Positions 40,294-49,397 of a DNA stretch of 63,429 nucleotides are shown piece by piece. The stretch is from Roseburia hominis (GTDB taxonomy: Bacteria > Bacillota > Clostridia > Lachnospirales > Lachnospiraceae), in NCBI GenBank assembly GCA_021771815.1, contig JAETOE010000023.1:1-63429 (forward strand), read 5' to 3'. Position numbers and translations under genes: made by a program. The notes under the pieces were generated by a model that had not been told where the DNA came from, ran no database searches, and saw only the letters and a list, made by a program, of their open reading frames with translations. Position 1 is the stretch's first letter. Each line of letters opens with the position of its first letter.

Positions 40294-40863
40294 ATGAGAG
40301 TAGGAATGGGATATGATGTACACAAATTAGTCGAGGGAAGGGATCTGATCGTCGGCGGCGTGAAGATTCCGCACACGCTGGGACTTTTAGGGCATTCCGA
40401 CGCGGATGTGCTGCTGCATGCGATTATGGATGCACTGCTCGGCGCGGCGGGGCTTGGCGATATCGGAAAGCATTTCCCGGATACGGATATGCAGTATAAA
40501 GGTATTTCCAGTATCAGGCTGATGGAGCGCGTGGCGGAGCTGATTGCCAAAAAAGGCTACGTGGTGGAGAATATCGACGCAACGATCATTGCGCAGAAGC
40601 CGAAAATGCGTCCGCATATTGCCGAGATGGAGACAAATATCGCGCGTGCGTTGGGAATCAGTGAGGAGCAGGTCAATGTCAAGGCGACGACCGAAGAAGG
40701 GCTTGGCTTCACCGGGACGGAGCAGGGTATTTCGGCGCAGGCAATCTGCGCGCTTTCTTCGCTTTATGAGAGCAGCGTCGCCGTGGCGGACTCGGAAGCC
40801 GGGTGCAACGGATGTGCAGGCTGCAGGCGGGAGGCAACTGATGTCAAAGGTGACGACAGATGA
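40294..40863 (+). CDS. ispF: 2-C-methyl-D-erythritol 2,4-cyclodiphosphate synthase
   Basis: The enzyme cyclises the CDP-methylerythritol intermediate in the MEP isoprenoid pathway. Hallmarks are GMGYDVHKL (metal-binding Asp and His), [22 protein letters not shown] and [17 protein letters not shown]. Usual length is about 157 residues; this protein has 189. The extra tail includes CNGCAGC, which is odd. The neighbouring cysE-cysS cluster is the normal Firmicutes context; ispD is not in the window. Confidence 0.97.
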   Translation: MRVGMGYDVHKLVEGRDLIVGGVKIPHTLGLLGHSDADVLLHAIMDALLGAAGLGDIGKHFPDTDMQYKGISSIRLMERVAELIAKKGYVVENIDATIIAQKPKMRPHIAEMETNIARALGISEEQVNVKATTEEGLGFTGTEQGISAQAICALSSLYESSVAVADSEAGCNGCAGCRREATDVKGDDR

Positions 40864-40907
40864 TTTTTTGCACGTAGAATTCTATGGAATTTCTGCGTGA
40901 AAAATGA

Positions 40908-40936
40908 TTGACAAAACGAAATGAAGTGCATAAACT
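40908..40936 (+). promoter_or_regulatory. Promoter of the cysE operon
   Basis: TTGACA (40908-40913), 17-bp spacer and TAAACT (40931-40936), leading into the T-box leader. Confidence 0.75.
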
Positions 40937-40942
40937 ATAGTA

Positions 40943-41261
40943 TGCAGGAAAAGGGTCAGGTTTCCTGTCTGAAATATCGAGGAAAAGCGAAGAGCGGAAA
41001 GAGTAAGGATTCAGACATCCGGCAGAGAGAGACTGTCATCGGCTGCAAGCAGTCTTCGGAAAGAGATTCCCCAAGTGCCTCCGGGAGCTGATCCGGCGAG
41101 GAATGCGGGCTGCGGCTTTATGTGGAAGCTGTGGTGCGGCAGATTCGGGTAGCCGGGTACGGATCGCATACGTTACATGCATCGAGTGAAGATCATTTGA
41201 TTTTTAATAGAGTGGAACCGCGGATCATTTCGTCTCTAAGAGACGGGTGAGCCGCGGTTTT
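40943..41261 (+). promoter_or_regulatory. T-box leader (probably cysteine-specific) with terminator
   Basis: The conserved T-box sequence AGAGTGGAACCGCGG ends at 41223. It overlaps the 5' strand of a terminator (41218-41223 with 41252-41257, inner stem CGTCTC/GAGACG, then TTTTGTTG). Uncharged tRNA should stabilise the antiterminator. Specificity for tRNA-Cys is inferred from the downstream cysE-cysS genes; a TGC at 41044-41046 is a possible specifier codon, not proven. The region 40864-41318 contains no gene. Confidence 0.88.
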
Positions 41262-41318
41262 GTTGTGCGCCGGGGGGCGCACGTTTTCTCTTGTTTGAAA
41301 AGAAAGAAGGAATGGAAC

Positions 41319-41990
41319 ATGGGTATGATTCAATATATGAAGGAAGAGTTTGCGGTCATTAAGGAGCGCGATCCGGCAATAAAATCACCGATGGAAGTTT
41401 TGCTTTATCCGACGTTTCATGTTATGCTTAGCTACAGGCGGGCGCACAGGCTGTATTTGAAGGGACATTATTTCTGGGCGAGATTTATCTCGCAGCGCGC
41501 CGCGCGCAAGACCGGGATAGAGATTCACCCCGGGGCAACGATCGGAAAGGGCTTTTTCATCGATCACGGCAGCGGCGTGATTATCGGTGAGACTGCGATT
41601 GTAGGAGATAATGTGACGCTGTATCAGGGCGTGACTCTGGGCGGCACAGGAAAAGAGACGGGAAAGCGTCATCCGACGATCGGAGACAACGTGATGATCA
41701 GCGCCGGAGCGAAGATCATAGGCTCGTTTACCGTCGGGGAGAATTCCAAGATCGGCGCGGGAAGTGTTGTCTTAGAGGAGGTTCCGCCGAACTGTACGGT
41801 GGTCGGTGTGCCGGGGCGCATCGTAAAGCGGGACAATGTCAAGATTCCGCGCGACGATATGGATCAGGTGCATCTGCCCGATCCGGTCAAAGAAGACCTT
41901 ACCATATTGCAGCATGAGAATGCGGAGCTTGTCAATCGTGTGCTCGATTTAGAACAGACCGTACGGACGCTTAACGTGAATGCGAAGTAG
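41319..41990 (+). CDS. cysE: Serine O-acetyltransferase
   Basis: The 223-residue enzyme acetylates serine with acetyl-CoA, the first step of cysteine synthesis. The left-handed beta-helix hexapeptide repeats are clear (IEIHPGATIGKGFFIDHGSG, VTLYQGVTLGGT, VMISAGAKIIGSFTVG). They include the active-site His in FIDHGSG and the GVPGRIVKR end. The ATG at 41319 follows AAGAAGGAA. It is controlled by the T-box upstream and probably cotranscribed with cysS. Confidence 0.96.
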   Translation: MGMIQYMKEEFAVIKERDPAIKSPMEVLLYPTFHVMLSYRRAHRLYLKGHYFWARFISQRAARKTGIEIHPGATIGKGFFIDHGSGVIIGETAIVGDNVTLYQGVTLGGTGKETGKRHPTIGDNVMISAGAKIIGSFTVGENSKIGAGSVVLEEVPPNCTVVGVPGRIVKRDNVKIPRDDMDQVHLPDPVKEDLTILQHENAELVNRVLDLEQTVRTLNVNAK

Positions 41991-42019
41991 GGAAGAGCAG
42001 GCGGAAAATATAAGAAAGA

Positions 42020-43459
42020 ATGGAGAATACCAAAGTGGAGAACAAGTTTAAATTTTACAATACTCTGACAAGAAATGTAGATACGGTGATTCCGCACGAG
42101 GACGGAAAGATTGCAATGTATACCTGCGGACCGACGGTGTACCATTACGCCCATATCGGCAATCTGCGCAGCTATATCATGGAGGATGTGCTTGAAAAAG
42201 CCCTGCGCTATGTGGGCTATGACGTGAAGCGCGTCATGAACATCACAGACGTAGGACATCTTTCTTCCGACGCGGACACCGGAGAGGATAAGATGTTAAA
42301 GGGTGCAAAGCGGGAGCACAAGACGGTCATGGAAATTGCAAAGTTTTATACGGACGCATTTTTTGAGGACTGCAGGAAATTAAATATCAAGCGTCCCGAT
42401 GTGGTGGAGCCGGCGACCAACTGCATCCCGGAATTTATTCATATGATCGAGGTCCTGCTTGAGAAAGGCTTCGCGTATGTGGCGGGCGGCAACGTGTATT
42501 TTGACACATCAAAATTGGACGATTACTATGTTTTTTCGTCGCAGAGTGAGAAAGAGCTGCTGGTAGGTGTGCGCGACGACGTCGAGGAGGACGTCAACAA
42601 GCGCAACAAGAATGATTTCGTGCTCTGGTTCACGAAGTCCAAGTTCGAGGATCAGGCGCTCAAGTGGGAGAGCCCGTGGGGCGTAGGCTATCCGGGATGG
42701 CACATTGAGTGCTCCTGTATCAGTATGAAGCACCTCGGAGAGTATATGGACATTCACTGCGGCGGCGTGGACAATATTTTCCCGCATCACACGAACGAGA
42801 TCGCACAGTCGGAGAGCTACACGGGTCATAAGTGGTGTCCGTACTGGTTCCATGTGAACCATCTGAATGACAAGTCGGGCAAGATGAGCAAGTCCAAGGG
42901 AGATTTTCTCACCGTATCGCTGCTACAGGAGAAGGGCTATGACCCGATCGTCTACCGTATGTTCTGCCTGCAGTCGCACTACAGAAAGCCGCTGGAATTT
43001 TCCTACGAGGTGCTCGACAATATGAGCGCGGCGTACAATAAGCTGGTGAAGAAGATTGCAGAGTTAAAGAGCGAGGGCAGCGTGGACGAGGCGCGGGTTG
43101 CGGCGTACAGGGAAAGGTTTTCCGAGGCGCTCTCCAATGATCTGAATACTTCGATGGCGATTACGATTGTCTATGATCTGCTGAAAGATGATATGAACGA
43201 TGCGACAAAGCTTGCACTGATTCAGGATTTTGACACGGTTCTTTCCCTGAACCTTGCGACGGCAAGGGCAGCGGGTAAGGAAGAGAAGAAAGAGGTAGAT
43301 GCCGGGCTTGAGGCGTATGTTCTCGCGAAGATCGAGGAGCGTAAGGAAGCGAAGAAGGCGAAGGATTTCGCGAAGGCAGATGCGATCCGCGACGAGCTTG
43401 CTGCGAAGGGCATTGTGCTTAAAGATACGAGAGAGGGCGTCGTCTGGAGTATGCAGTAA
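42020..43459 (+). CDS. cysS: Cysteinyl-tRNA synthetase
   Basis: The 479-residue class I synthetase charges tRNA-Cys. HIGH-type motif YAHIGNLRS with the zinc-binding Cys in TCGPTVY is near residue 35. Zinc ligands are in HIECSC and HHTNE, and the KMSKS motif is in GKMSKSKGDFLT. It lies 29 bp after cysE, so the same T-box likely controls both supply and use of cysteine. Confidence 0.97.
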   Translation: MENTKVENKFKFYNTLTRNVDTVIPHEDGKIAMYTCGPTVYHYAHIGNLRSYIMEDVLEKALRYVGYDVKRVMNITDVGHLSSDADTGEDKMLKGAKREHKTVMEIAKFYTDAFFEDCRKLNIKRPDVVEPATNCIPEFIHMIEVLLEKGFAYVAGGNVYFDTSKLDDYYVFSSQSEKELLVGVRDDVEEDVNKRNKNDFVLWFTKSKFEDQALKWESPWGVGYPGWHIECSCISMKHLGEYMDIHCGGVDNIFPHHTNEIAQSESYTGHKWCPYWFHVNHLNDKSGKMSKSKGDFLTVSLLQEKGYDPIVYRMFCLQSHYRKPLEFSYEVLDNMSAAYNKLVKKIAELKSEGSVDEARVAAYRERFSEALSNDLNTSMAITIVYDLLKDDMNDATKLALIQDFDTVLSLNLATARAAGKEEKKEVDAGLEAYVLAKIEERKEAKKAKDFAKADAIRDELAAKGIVLKDTREGVVWSMQ

Positions 43460-43491
43460 GCCAGACGTGCCGGGGGAAAGGAACAGATTGG

Positions 43492-43926
43492 ATGGAAAAA
43501 GGAATTGATTCCTATTTAAAAGAGCAGTTTCAGATACCGGATGTGGATATCCGCACCTATTCGCCGCTGACACTGGCATATATCGGGGACGGGATCTACG
43601 ATCTCGTCATCCGGTCCGTGGTCGTGGCAAAGGGAAACACCAGAGCGGGGGAACTGCATAAGCGGACAAGCCAGATCGTGAAGGCGCACACGCAGGCAGA
43701 AATGATGGAGGTGCTGCTTCCGCTGCTTAACGAGGAGGAGACAGACGTATACCGCCGCGGCAGAAACGCCAAGTCGCCGACGATGGCGAAGAACGCAACG
43801 ATGGCAGATTACCGCAAGGCGACCGGATTCGAGGCGTTGATGGGCTGGCTGTATTTAAAGGACGAGTTTCCGCGTCTGGTCGAACTGGTGAAGGCAGGAG
43901 TGGACGGACTGCGTTTGAAATTGTAG
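43492..43926 (+). CDS. mrnC: Mini-ribonuclease III
   Basis: The 144-residue protein is a single RNase III catalytic domain without a dsRNA-binding domain. It has LAYIGDGIYDLVIR (metal-binding Asp) and ATGFEALMGWLYL (Glu). It matures 23S rRNA ends in Firmicutes. The cysS-mrnC-rlmB order is conserved. The ATG at 43492 follows GGAAAGGAAC. Confidence 0.95.
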   Translation: MEKGIDSYLKEQFQIPDVDIRTYSPLTLAYIGDGIYDLVIRSVVVAKGNTRAGELHKRTSQIVKAHTQAEMMEVLLPLLNEEETDVYRRGRNAKSPTMAKNATMADYRKATGFEALMGWLYLKDEFPRLVELVKAGVDGLRLKL

Positions 43927-44028
43927 TGTAAAGATAAAGCAGGATGTCAAGGGCAAAACGGATGGGGAAAGGCTATCATCCCATCTGATGCGAAACGGAG
44001 GTTTCCGGATGGCAGAAAAGGAGAATGT

Positions 44029-44769
44029 ATGGGATACGAGGAATTAAAAATTGAGGGGCGCAATGCGGTGCTTGAGGCGTTTCGCTCCGGTAAAACGATT
44101 GATAAATTATATGTGCTTGACGGGTGTCAGGACGGACCGGTGCGCACGATCGTCAGAGAGGCGAGAAAGCACGATACGATTTTAAATTTCGTGGACAAAG
44201 AGCGTCTCGATCAGCTTTCCGAGACGAAGAAGCATCAGGGAGTGATAGCGGTTGCGGCAGCATATGAGTACGCTGAGGTGGAGGATATTCTTGCGACGGC
44301 AGAGGCAAAGGGGGAACCGCCGTTTCTGTTCCTGTTAGACAATATCGAGGACCCACATAATCTGGGGGCGATCATCCGTACCGCGAATCTCTGCGGCGCG
44401 CACGGCGTCATCATCCCGAAGCGGCGTGCGGTGGGTCTGACGGCGACGGTGGCAAAGACGTCCGCGGGAGCCATCAATTATACGCCTGTCGCGAAGGTGA
44501 CGAACCTGAGTGCGACGATTAAGGAATTAAAGGAGCGCGGTATCTGGTTCGTGTGCGCGGATATGGGTGGTACGACTATGTACGATCTGGATTTAAAGGG
44601 ACCGATCGGACTGGTCATCGGCAGCGAGGGTGAAGGTGTCGGCAAACTGGTGCGTGAGAACTGTGATCTCGTGGCATCCATCCCGATGAAGGGAGATATC
44701 GACTCGCTGAACGCGTCGGTGGCAGCAGGCGTGCTCGCTTATGAGATCGTGCGGCAGCGCATGGCATAG
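44029..44769 (+). CDS. rlmB: 23S rRNA 2'-O-methyltransferase RlmB (TrmH/SpoU family)
   Basis: The 246-residue protein has an N-terminal L30-like substrate domain (EGRNAVLEAFRSG) and a C-terminal SPOUT knot. Motif 1 is LDNIEDPHNLGAIIRTA, motif 2 is GLVIGSEGEGVG and motif 3 is IPMKGDIDSLNASVAAGV. It methylates G2251 of 23S rRNA or a similar site. Confidence 0.95.
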   Translation: MGYEELKIEGRNAVLEAFRSGKTIDKLYVLDGCQDGPVRTIVREARKHDTILNFVDKERLDQLSETKKHQGVIAVAAAYEYAEVEDILATAEAKGEPPFLFLLDNIEDPHNLGAIIRTANLCGAHGVIIPKRRAVGLTATVAKTSAGAINYTPVAKVTNLSATIKELKERGIWFVCADMGGTTMYDLDLKGPIGLVIGSEGEGVGKLVRENCDLVASIPMKGDIDSLNASVAAGVLAYEIVRQRMA

Positions 44770-44877
44770 GGGCGAAGAGTGCAGGGAGTGGAAGAAGGGA
44801 AACCGGGAAAAAGCTTCCGGGACGAGGGGCATGGAGCAACGTTAGATTCCGAAAAGAGAAACAGGGAAGGCGGCAGG

Positions 44878-45468
44878 ATGGCAGAGGAATATCAGAATTT
44901 GACAGATGAGCAGCTCATAGAGCGGCTCCGGGGCGGCGATGAGAGGGTCATGGACTACATTCTCGGAAAATATAAGCCGTTGGTGCTCGGCAAGGCGAAC
45001 GCTATGTTTCTGATTGGCGGAGATACCGACGATCTGATTCAGGAGGGCATGATCGGTCTGTTCAAGGCAATCAGAGATTTCAGGGATGACCGCGCATCTA
45101 CCTTTTTTCACTTTGCGGAGCTTTGCATTGCGAGACAGCTCTACAGCGCGGTGGAGGCATCGAACCGGAAAAAGCATGCGCCGCTCAACACATATGTGTC
45201 TTTTTACTCCCGCATGGGGAAAGAGGGAAAATCTTTAGCCGAAACGCTTCCGACCGACAGCATGGACAATCCGGAGCAGCTTGTGATCGCGCAGGAAAAT
45301 CTGGCGCAGTTCTGGGAGGAATTGAAAGGCAGATTAAGCCCGATGGAGCGGGAAGTGCTGGACGCTTACCTCTCGGGGCAGAACTACCGGCAGATTGCGG
45401 ACGAGATGGGAAAAAGTCCAAAGGCGATCGACAATGCGCTTTCGCGCATCAAAGCGAAGATAAAATAG
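44878..45468 (+). CDS. sigH: RNA polymerase sigma factor, SigH-type
   Basis: The 196-residue sigma-70 family factor has region 2 (GDTDDLIQEGMIGLFKAIRDF) and region 4 HTH (NYRQIADEMGKSPKAIDNALSR). Position after rlmB matches sigH (sigma-30) of spore-forming Firmicutes, although yacP, which normally lies between, is absent. The start ATG 44878 follows GGCGGCAGG; the frame is open upstream but lacks a site. Confidence 0.9.
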   Translation: MAEEYQNLTDEQLIERLRGGDERVMDYILGKYKPLVLGKANAMFLIGGDTDDLIQEGMIGLFKAIRDFRDDRASTFFHFAELCIARQLYSAVEASNRKKHAPLNTYVSFYSRMGKEGKSLAETLPTDSMDNPEQLVIAQENLAQFWEELKGRLSPMEREVLDAYLSGQNYRQIADEMGKSPKAIDNALSRIKAKIK

Positions 45469-45551
45469 GGCGAAGGTACTGTACATTTTGTACAATTTCT
45501 TGTATGAAAATTTGTGAAGTTTGTGCACACTTATTTGTGGAGGCGTGCTAT

Positions 45552-45659
45552 TATAATACTCGTAAAACCCCCCAATACATTATATATAGTTTTTGCTATA
45601 CCCCATAGTAAAAATACCTTCTCCTAAAAGGCAGCCAAGTCATTGGCTGTTCTTTTTTT
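45552..45659 (+). ncRNA. Candidate small intergenic transcript
   Basis: A TATAAT box at 45552-45557 (no good -35) is followed by about 75 nt and a clear terminator (45632-45638 with 45643-45649, then a T run to 45659). No ORF is present. A palindrome TGTACA-ttt-TGTACA lies upstream at 45480-45494. The rest of 45469-45705 shows only short GGCGCGTG repeats. Confidence 0.35.
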
Positions 45660-45705
45660 GTGCGCGCTTTGCGGCGCGTGCCTTGTGGCGCGTGTCGTTT
45701 TTCTA

Positions 45706-45734
45706 TTGACACCGAATGCAAAGTAAGTTAATCT
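45706..45734 (+). promoter_or_regulatory. thiC promoter
   Basis: TTGACA (45706-45711), 17-bp spacer and TAATCT (45729-45734), just before the TPP riboswitch. Confidence 0.7.
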
Positions 45735-45749
45735 AAATAAGAAAATAAA

Positions 45750-45848
45750 AATCGCAGAGGGACTGTGCGTGTCGGACACAAACGGTTGAGAAGGTTAAAA
45801 CCTGACTCTTTGAACCTGTCAGTTAATACTGTTGTAGGGAGCGGAAAA
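45750..45848 (+). promoter_or_regulatory. TPP (thiamine pyrophosphate) riboswitch
   Basis: Conserved blocks of the THI-box are present: GTTGAGA, CTTTGAACCTGTCAG, TTAATACTG and GTAGGGA. TPP binding should reduce thiC-thiW expression. A terminator-like stem with eight T (45861-45865 with 45883-45887) lies 12 bp downstream, suggesting transcription control. Confidence 0.93.
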
Positions 45849-45860
45849 TGAATTTGAAAG

Positions 45861-45895
45861 GATTCGGCGCGACTACGGCACGGAATCTTTTTTTT
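45861..45895 (+). terminator. Riboswitch expression-platform terminator
   Basis: GATTC/GAATC with imperfect G+C-rich interior and a run of eight T (45888-45895). It is placed between aptamer and thiC. The gap 45896-45990 holds no gene; an upstream in-frame TTG of thiC at 45937 lacks a ribosome site. Confidence 0.7.
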
Positions 45896-45990
45896 GTGCG
45901 AATAAGCAGACATGCTCTAAATCTGTTATTTGTGCATTGGAAGCATTGAAATGTCCCCCAAAACCGCACCCCTGCAGAAATGGAGTATGT

Positions 45991-47295
45991 ATGGAACAAT
46001 ACGCAACGCAGATGGAAGCAGCCCGCAAGGGGATTGCAACGGAGGAATTAAAAAAAGTGGCGGCAAAGGAGCGCATGACGGTCGAAGAACTGATGCCGCT
46101 CGTCGCAGAGGGCAAGGTTGCCATCTGTGCCAATAAGAATCATAAGTGTATCGATCCCGAGGGCGTGGGCTCGATGCTGCGGACGAAGATCAATGTGAAT
46201 CTCGGCGTGTCGAGAGACTGCAAGGATTATGACGTCGAGATGGAAAAAGTCATGGCGGCGGTCAATATGGGCGCGCACGCCATCATGGATCTTTCTTCCC
46301 ACGGCGATACGATTCCGTTCCGCAGAAAGCTTGTAGCGGAATGCCCTGCAATGATCGGGACCGTGCCGGTATATGATTCCGTGATTCACTATCAGAGAGA
46401 CTTATCGACGCTCACCGCAAAGGATTTTATCGACGTGGTGCGCCTGCATGCCGAGGACGGTGTTGATTTCGTGACGCTCCACTGTGGAATCACGAGAAAG
46501 ACCATTGAGCAGATTAAAAAGCACAAGCGTAAGATGAACATCGTCTCCAGAGGCGGTTCGCTTGTCTTCGCATGGATGAGTATGACGGGGGAGGAGAATC
46601 CGTTCTACGAGTATTACGATGAGATATTGGAGATCTGCCGCGAGCACGACGTGACGATATCACTTGGCGACGCCTGCAGACCGGGCTGTCTTGCGGACGC
46701 GTCCGATGTGTGCCAGATTGAGGAGCTGGTGCGCCTCGGCGAGCTGACGAAGCGCGCGTGGGAGCGTGATGTACAGGTCATGGTGGAGGGACCGGGGCAC
46801 ATGCCGATGGATCAGATCGCCGCGAATATGAAGCTTCAGCAGACCATCTGCATGGGAGCGCCGTTCTATGTGTTAGGTCCGCTCGTGACGGATATCGCGC
46901 CGGGCTATGACCATATTACTTCTGCAATCGGCGGCGCGATCGCTGCGCAGAACGGTGCGGCTTTCCTGTGCTATGTGACTCCGGCGGAGCACCTTGCGCT
47001 TCCGAATGTGGAGGATGTTAAGCAGGGCATCATTGCATCGAAGATCGCGGCGCACGCGGCGGATATCGCAAAGGGGGTCCGCGGGGCAAGAGAGATCGAC
47101 GATAAGATGGCAGACGCGAGGCGTGAGCTCGACTGGGATGCACAGTGGGAGTGTGCGCTTGACCCCGAGACGGCAAAGCAGATCCGCGACGACAGAAAGC
47201 CGGAGCATGACGATACCTGTTCGATGTGCGGAAAGTTCTGTGCGGTGCGCAGCATGAATAAGGCGCTTTCCGGTGAATACATCGATATTTTGTAG
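45991..47295 (+). CDS. thiC: Phosphomethylpyrimidine synthase ThiC
   Basis: The 434-residue radical SAM enzyme converts AIR to HMP-P for thiamine. Hallmarks are [36 protein letters not shown] and EGPGHMPM. The C-terminal 4Fe-4S motif is C-x2-C-x4-C (CSMCGKFC). The length is typical of the short bacterial form. The ATG at 45991 follows GGAG. Confidence 0.97.
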   Translation: MEQYATQMEAARKGIATEELKKVAAKERMTVEELMPLVAEGKVAICANKNHKCIDPEGVGSMLRTKINVNLGVSRDCKDYDVEMEKVMAAVNMGAHAIMDLSSHGDTIPFRRKLVAECPAMIGTVPVYDSVIHYQRDLSTLTAKDFIDVVRLHAEDGVDFVTLHCGITRKTIEQIKKHKRKMNIVSRGGSLVFAWMSMTGEENPFYEYYDEILEICREHDVTISLGDACRPGCLADASDVCQIEELVRLGELTKRAWERDVQVMVEGPGHMPMDQIAANMKLQQTICMGAPFYVLGPLVTDIAPGYDHITSAIGGAIAAQNGAAFLCYVTPAEHLALPNVEDVKQGIIASKIAAHAADIAKGVRGAREIDDKMADARRELDWDAQWECALDPETAKQIRDDRKPEHDDTCSMCGKFCAVRSMNKALSGEYIDIL

Positions 47296-47308
47296 GAGGA
47301 ATAAAAAT

Positions 47309-47824
47309 ATGAAGATAAATACAAGAAAGCTTGCGGTGGCAGGCATGATGACGGCTCTTGGAGTGGTGTTGTCCACATTTTACATACCGGTGGGCGTATC
47401 GAAGTGTTTTCCGGTACAGCATCTTTTGAATGTGCTGGCGGGGATTTTTCTGGGTCCGTGGTATGCGCTGGGATTTTCATTCTGTGCGGCGCTGATACGG
47501 AATCTCATGGGCACGGGAAGCCTGCTTGCGTTTCCGGGGAGCATGATCGGGGCATTTCTTTGCGGGATGCTCTACCAGCGAGTGAAGAAAGTTCCGGCGG
47601 CAGTCGCAGGTGAAGTGATCGGAACGGGAATCATCGGCGGAATACTCTGCTATCCGGTGGCGCGGTTTTTGATGGGGAACGCCGAGGCGGCGCTGTTTAC
47701 CTATGTCCTTCCGTTTCTTATCAGTACGCTTGGCGGCAGTGCGCTTGCGGCAATTCTGCTGATCGCATTGTATCAGTCGAAGGCGGTAGGAGTACTTCGA
47801 GGGATGCTTGAGCAGCCCCAATAA
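47309..47824 (+). CDS. thiW: ThiW, thiazole-type ECF transporter S component
   Basis: The 171-residue membrane protein has about five or six hydrophobic helices and the ThiW signature FPVQHLLNVLAGIFLGPWYA. It is followed by RNLMGTGSLLAFPGSMIGAF. It imports a thiamine precursor (thiazole) with the shared ECF module. It lies 13 bp after thiC behind GGAGG, under the same TPP riboswitch. Confidence 0.93.
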   Translation: MKINTRKLAVAGMMTALGVVLSTFYIPVGVSKCFPVQHLLNVLAGIFLGPWYALGFSFCAALIRNLMGTGSLLAFPGSMIGAFLCGMLYQRVKKVPAAVAGEVIGTGIIGGILCYPVARFLMGNAEAALFTYVLPFLISTLGGSALAAILLIALYQSKAVGVLRGMLEQPQ

Positions 47825-47825
47825 A

Positions 47826-47909
47826 GCGTATGGGGCAGGAAATAAGGTGTATGGGGCAGGAAACAGGGCGTAAGGAACAGGAAACGGAATGTAAGGAGCG
47901 GTAAATGAA
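47826..47909 (+). repeat. Four degenerate 21-bp tandem repeats ending in a start codon
   Basis: Units at 47826, 47847, 47868 and 47889 share the pattern GYGTAWGGRRCAGGAAAYRRG. The last unit supplies AAGGAGCGG and the ATG of the next gene. The repeat therefore carries the ribosome site. Confidence 0.85.
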
Positions 47910-48567
47910 ATCACACAAAGGAAAACGTCTCGTAAAATACGTGCCGGATTATGTGGTCTTTGATCTGGAGACGACGGGCGTAAACGTCATAAAAGATGAT
48001 ATTATAGAAATATCAGCCGTAAAGGTTTTGGGCGGGAAAGTCGCAGACACTTTTTCTACGCTGGTCAATCCCGGCAGACCGATTCCGTATTATGCTACAC
48101 AGGTGAACGGCATCACCGATGAGATGGTGGAGGATGCGCCGGATATCAGGGAGGCGCTTGCGGATTTTCTCGCATTTGCAGGGGATGCGGTGCTTGTGGG
48201 CCATAATATCCAGTCATTTGATCTGAACTTCGTATCGAATGCCGCAGAGGGACTTTTCGGGAAAACAGTGGAAAATGATTATATCGACACGCTGCACATG
48301 GCGCGAAGCTGCCTGCCGGAACTGTCACATCACAAGCTTGTGGATGTGGCGTCCTATTTTCACATTAGCGCAGAGGGTGCACACCGTGCGCTGAACGACT
48401 GCATCATGAACCAGAAATGCTATGAGGAGTTAGGAAAGCTTCAGGCAAATCAGAAGCTTGAACTGTGTCCGAGATGCGGCGGCGAACTGCGAAAAAGGAA
48501 CGGAAAGTTCGGTGAGTTTTTCGGGTGCAGCAATTATCCGGCATGCCGGTATACAAGAAACATATAG
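47905..48567 (+). CDS. DnaQ-like 3'-5' exonuclease with C-terminal zinc finger
   Basis: The 220-residue protein has the DEDDh exonuclease motifs: Exo I FDLETTG, Exo II GHNIQSFDLNF and Exo III HRALNDC. A topoisomerase-type zinc finger follows (CPRCGGELRKR... FGCSNYPAC). It may be a polymerase III proofreading-like or repair/RNA exonuclease. The zinc-finger fusion is a less common variant. Confidence 0.9.
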   Translation: MKSHKGKRLVKYVPDYVVFDLETTGVNVIKDDIIEISAVKVLGGKVADTFSTLVNPGRPIPYYATQVNGITDEMVEDAPDIREALADFLAFAGDAVLVGHNIQSFDLNFVSNAAEGLFGKTVENDYIDTLHMARSCLPELSHHKLVDVASYFHISAEGAHRALNDCIMNQKCYEELGKLQANQKLELCPRCGGELRKRNGKFGEFFGCSNYPACRYTRNI

Positions 48568-48568
48568 G

Positions 48569-48620
48569 AAAACCCCGGCGGGAAACACGGAGAGAATCCG
48601 TTTATTCCTGCCGGGGTTTT
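48569..48620. terminator. Bidirectional terminator
   Basis: AAAACCCCGGC (48569-48579) pairs with GCCGGGGTTTT (48610-48620) around a second small stem. It sits between convergent genes and has T runs on both strands. Confidence 0.9.
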
Positions 48621-48649
48621 GCGCATGGCATATTGTTCGTGTAGGAAGT

Positions 48650-49369
48650 TCATGTATGAAGCTCTGCTTTGTAGCCCAGTCCCCGGATCGTGACGATTTC
48701 AAACTCCTTCCAGCCGTCGAATTTGCTGCGCAGACGGCTGATATGTGTCTTGATGGTATTTTCATCGCTGTCCGTGTCATAACCCCAGATATCTTCTAAG
48801 AGCTGGTCTTTGGTGAAAATGACGTCGGGGTAGGAAAGCAGCTTGTAGAGCAGTTCAAATTCTTTTTTGGGCAGCGCGAGCCGTTCGGCTGCACTGCATG
48901 CAGCGCCTGTAGCTGCCGGGGGTGCATCGGCGCATGAGGCGCGGCTTACGGTGTAGTTATCTGCATTGACGGTAACGGAGCCGATGGTAATTCTGCGGTC
49001 GGTGTTGATTTTGGCACGGCGTAGCAGCGCCTCGATGCGCCATAGCAGTTCCTCGTAGTTCACAGGCTTTGTCATATAGTCGTCCGTTCCGGTCAAAAAG
49101 CCCTCTTTTTTTGCCTCAAAGGTCTGCTTTGCCGTGAGCATGATAACGGGGACCTCCTGCCGGTATTCGCGCAGTGTGCGCACCAGCTCATAGCCGTCCA
49201 TGTTCGGCATCATGATGTCGGCCACGATCAGGTCGATATGCTGTTTATAAAACAGGTCGAGAGCTTCCTCGCCGTCGCATGCCGTCACCACATCATAGTG
49301 CGGCTTTAAGCGGGCGGTCGTAAGAAGCCTTGTATTCTTATCATCTTCTACCACAAGTATTGTAGCCAT
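48650..49369 (-). CDS. OmpR-family response regulator
   Basis: The 239-residue protein has a REC domain (VVEDDKNTRLL with acidic pocket, phospho-Asp in DLIVADIMMPNMDGYE, Lys in YMTKPVN). A winged-helix output domain follows (LPKKEFELLYKLLSYPDVIF... TIRGLGYK). A small Ala-rich insertion separates them. ATG 49369 follows GGAAGG. Paired with the kinase immediately upstream. Confidence 0.95.
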   Translation of the reverse strand: MATILVVEDDKNTRLLTTARLKPHYDVVTACDGEEALDLFYKQHIDLIVADIMMPNMDGYELVRTLREYRQEVPVIMLTAKQTFEAKKEGFLTGTDDYMTKPVNYEELLWRIEALLRRAKINTDRRITIGSVTVNADNYTVSRASCADAPPAATGAACSAAERLALPKKEFELLYKLLSYPDVIFTKDQLLEDIWGYDTDSDENTIKTHISRLRSKFDGWKEFEIVTIRGLGYKAELHT

Positions 49370-49397
49370 AGAAAACCTTCCTTTCACAGAGCGTTTA

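Noticed and set aside
45123-45608. 161-codon ORF overlapping sigH in another frame
   Set aside because: Low-complexity shadow of sigH; the real gene shows clear sigma factor regions 2 and 4.
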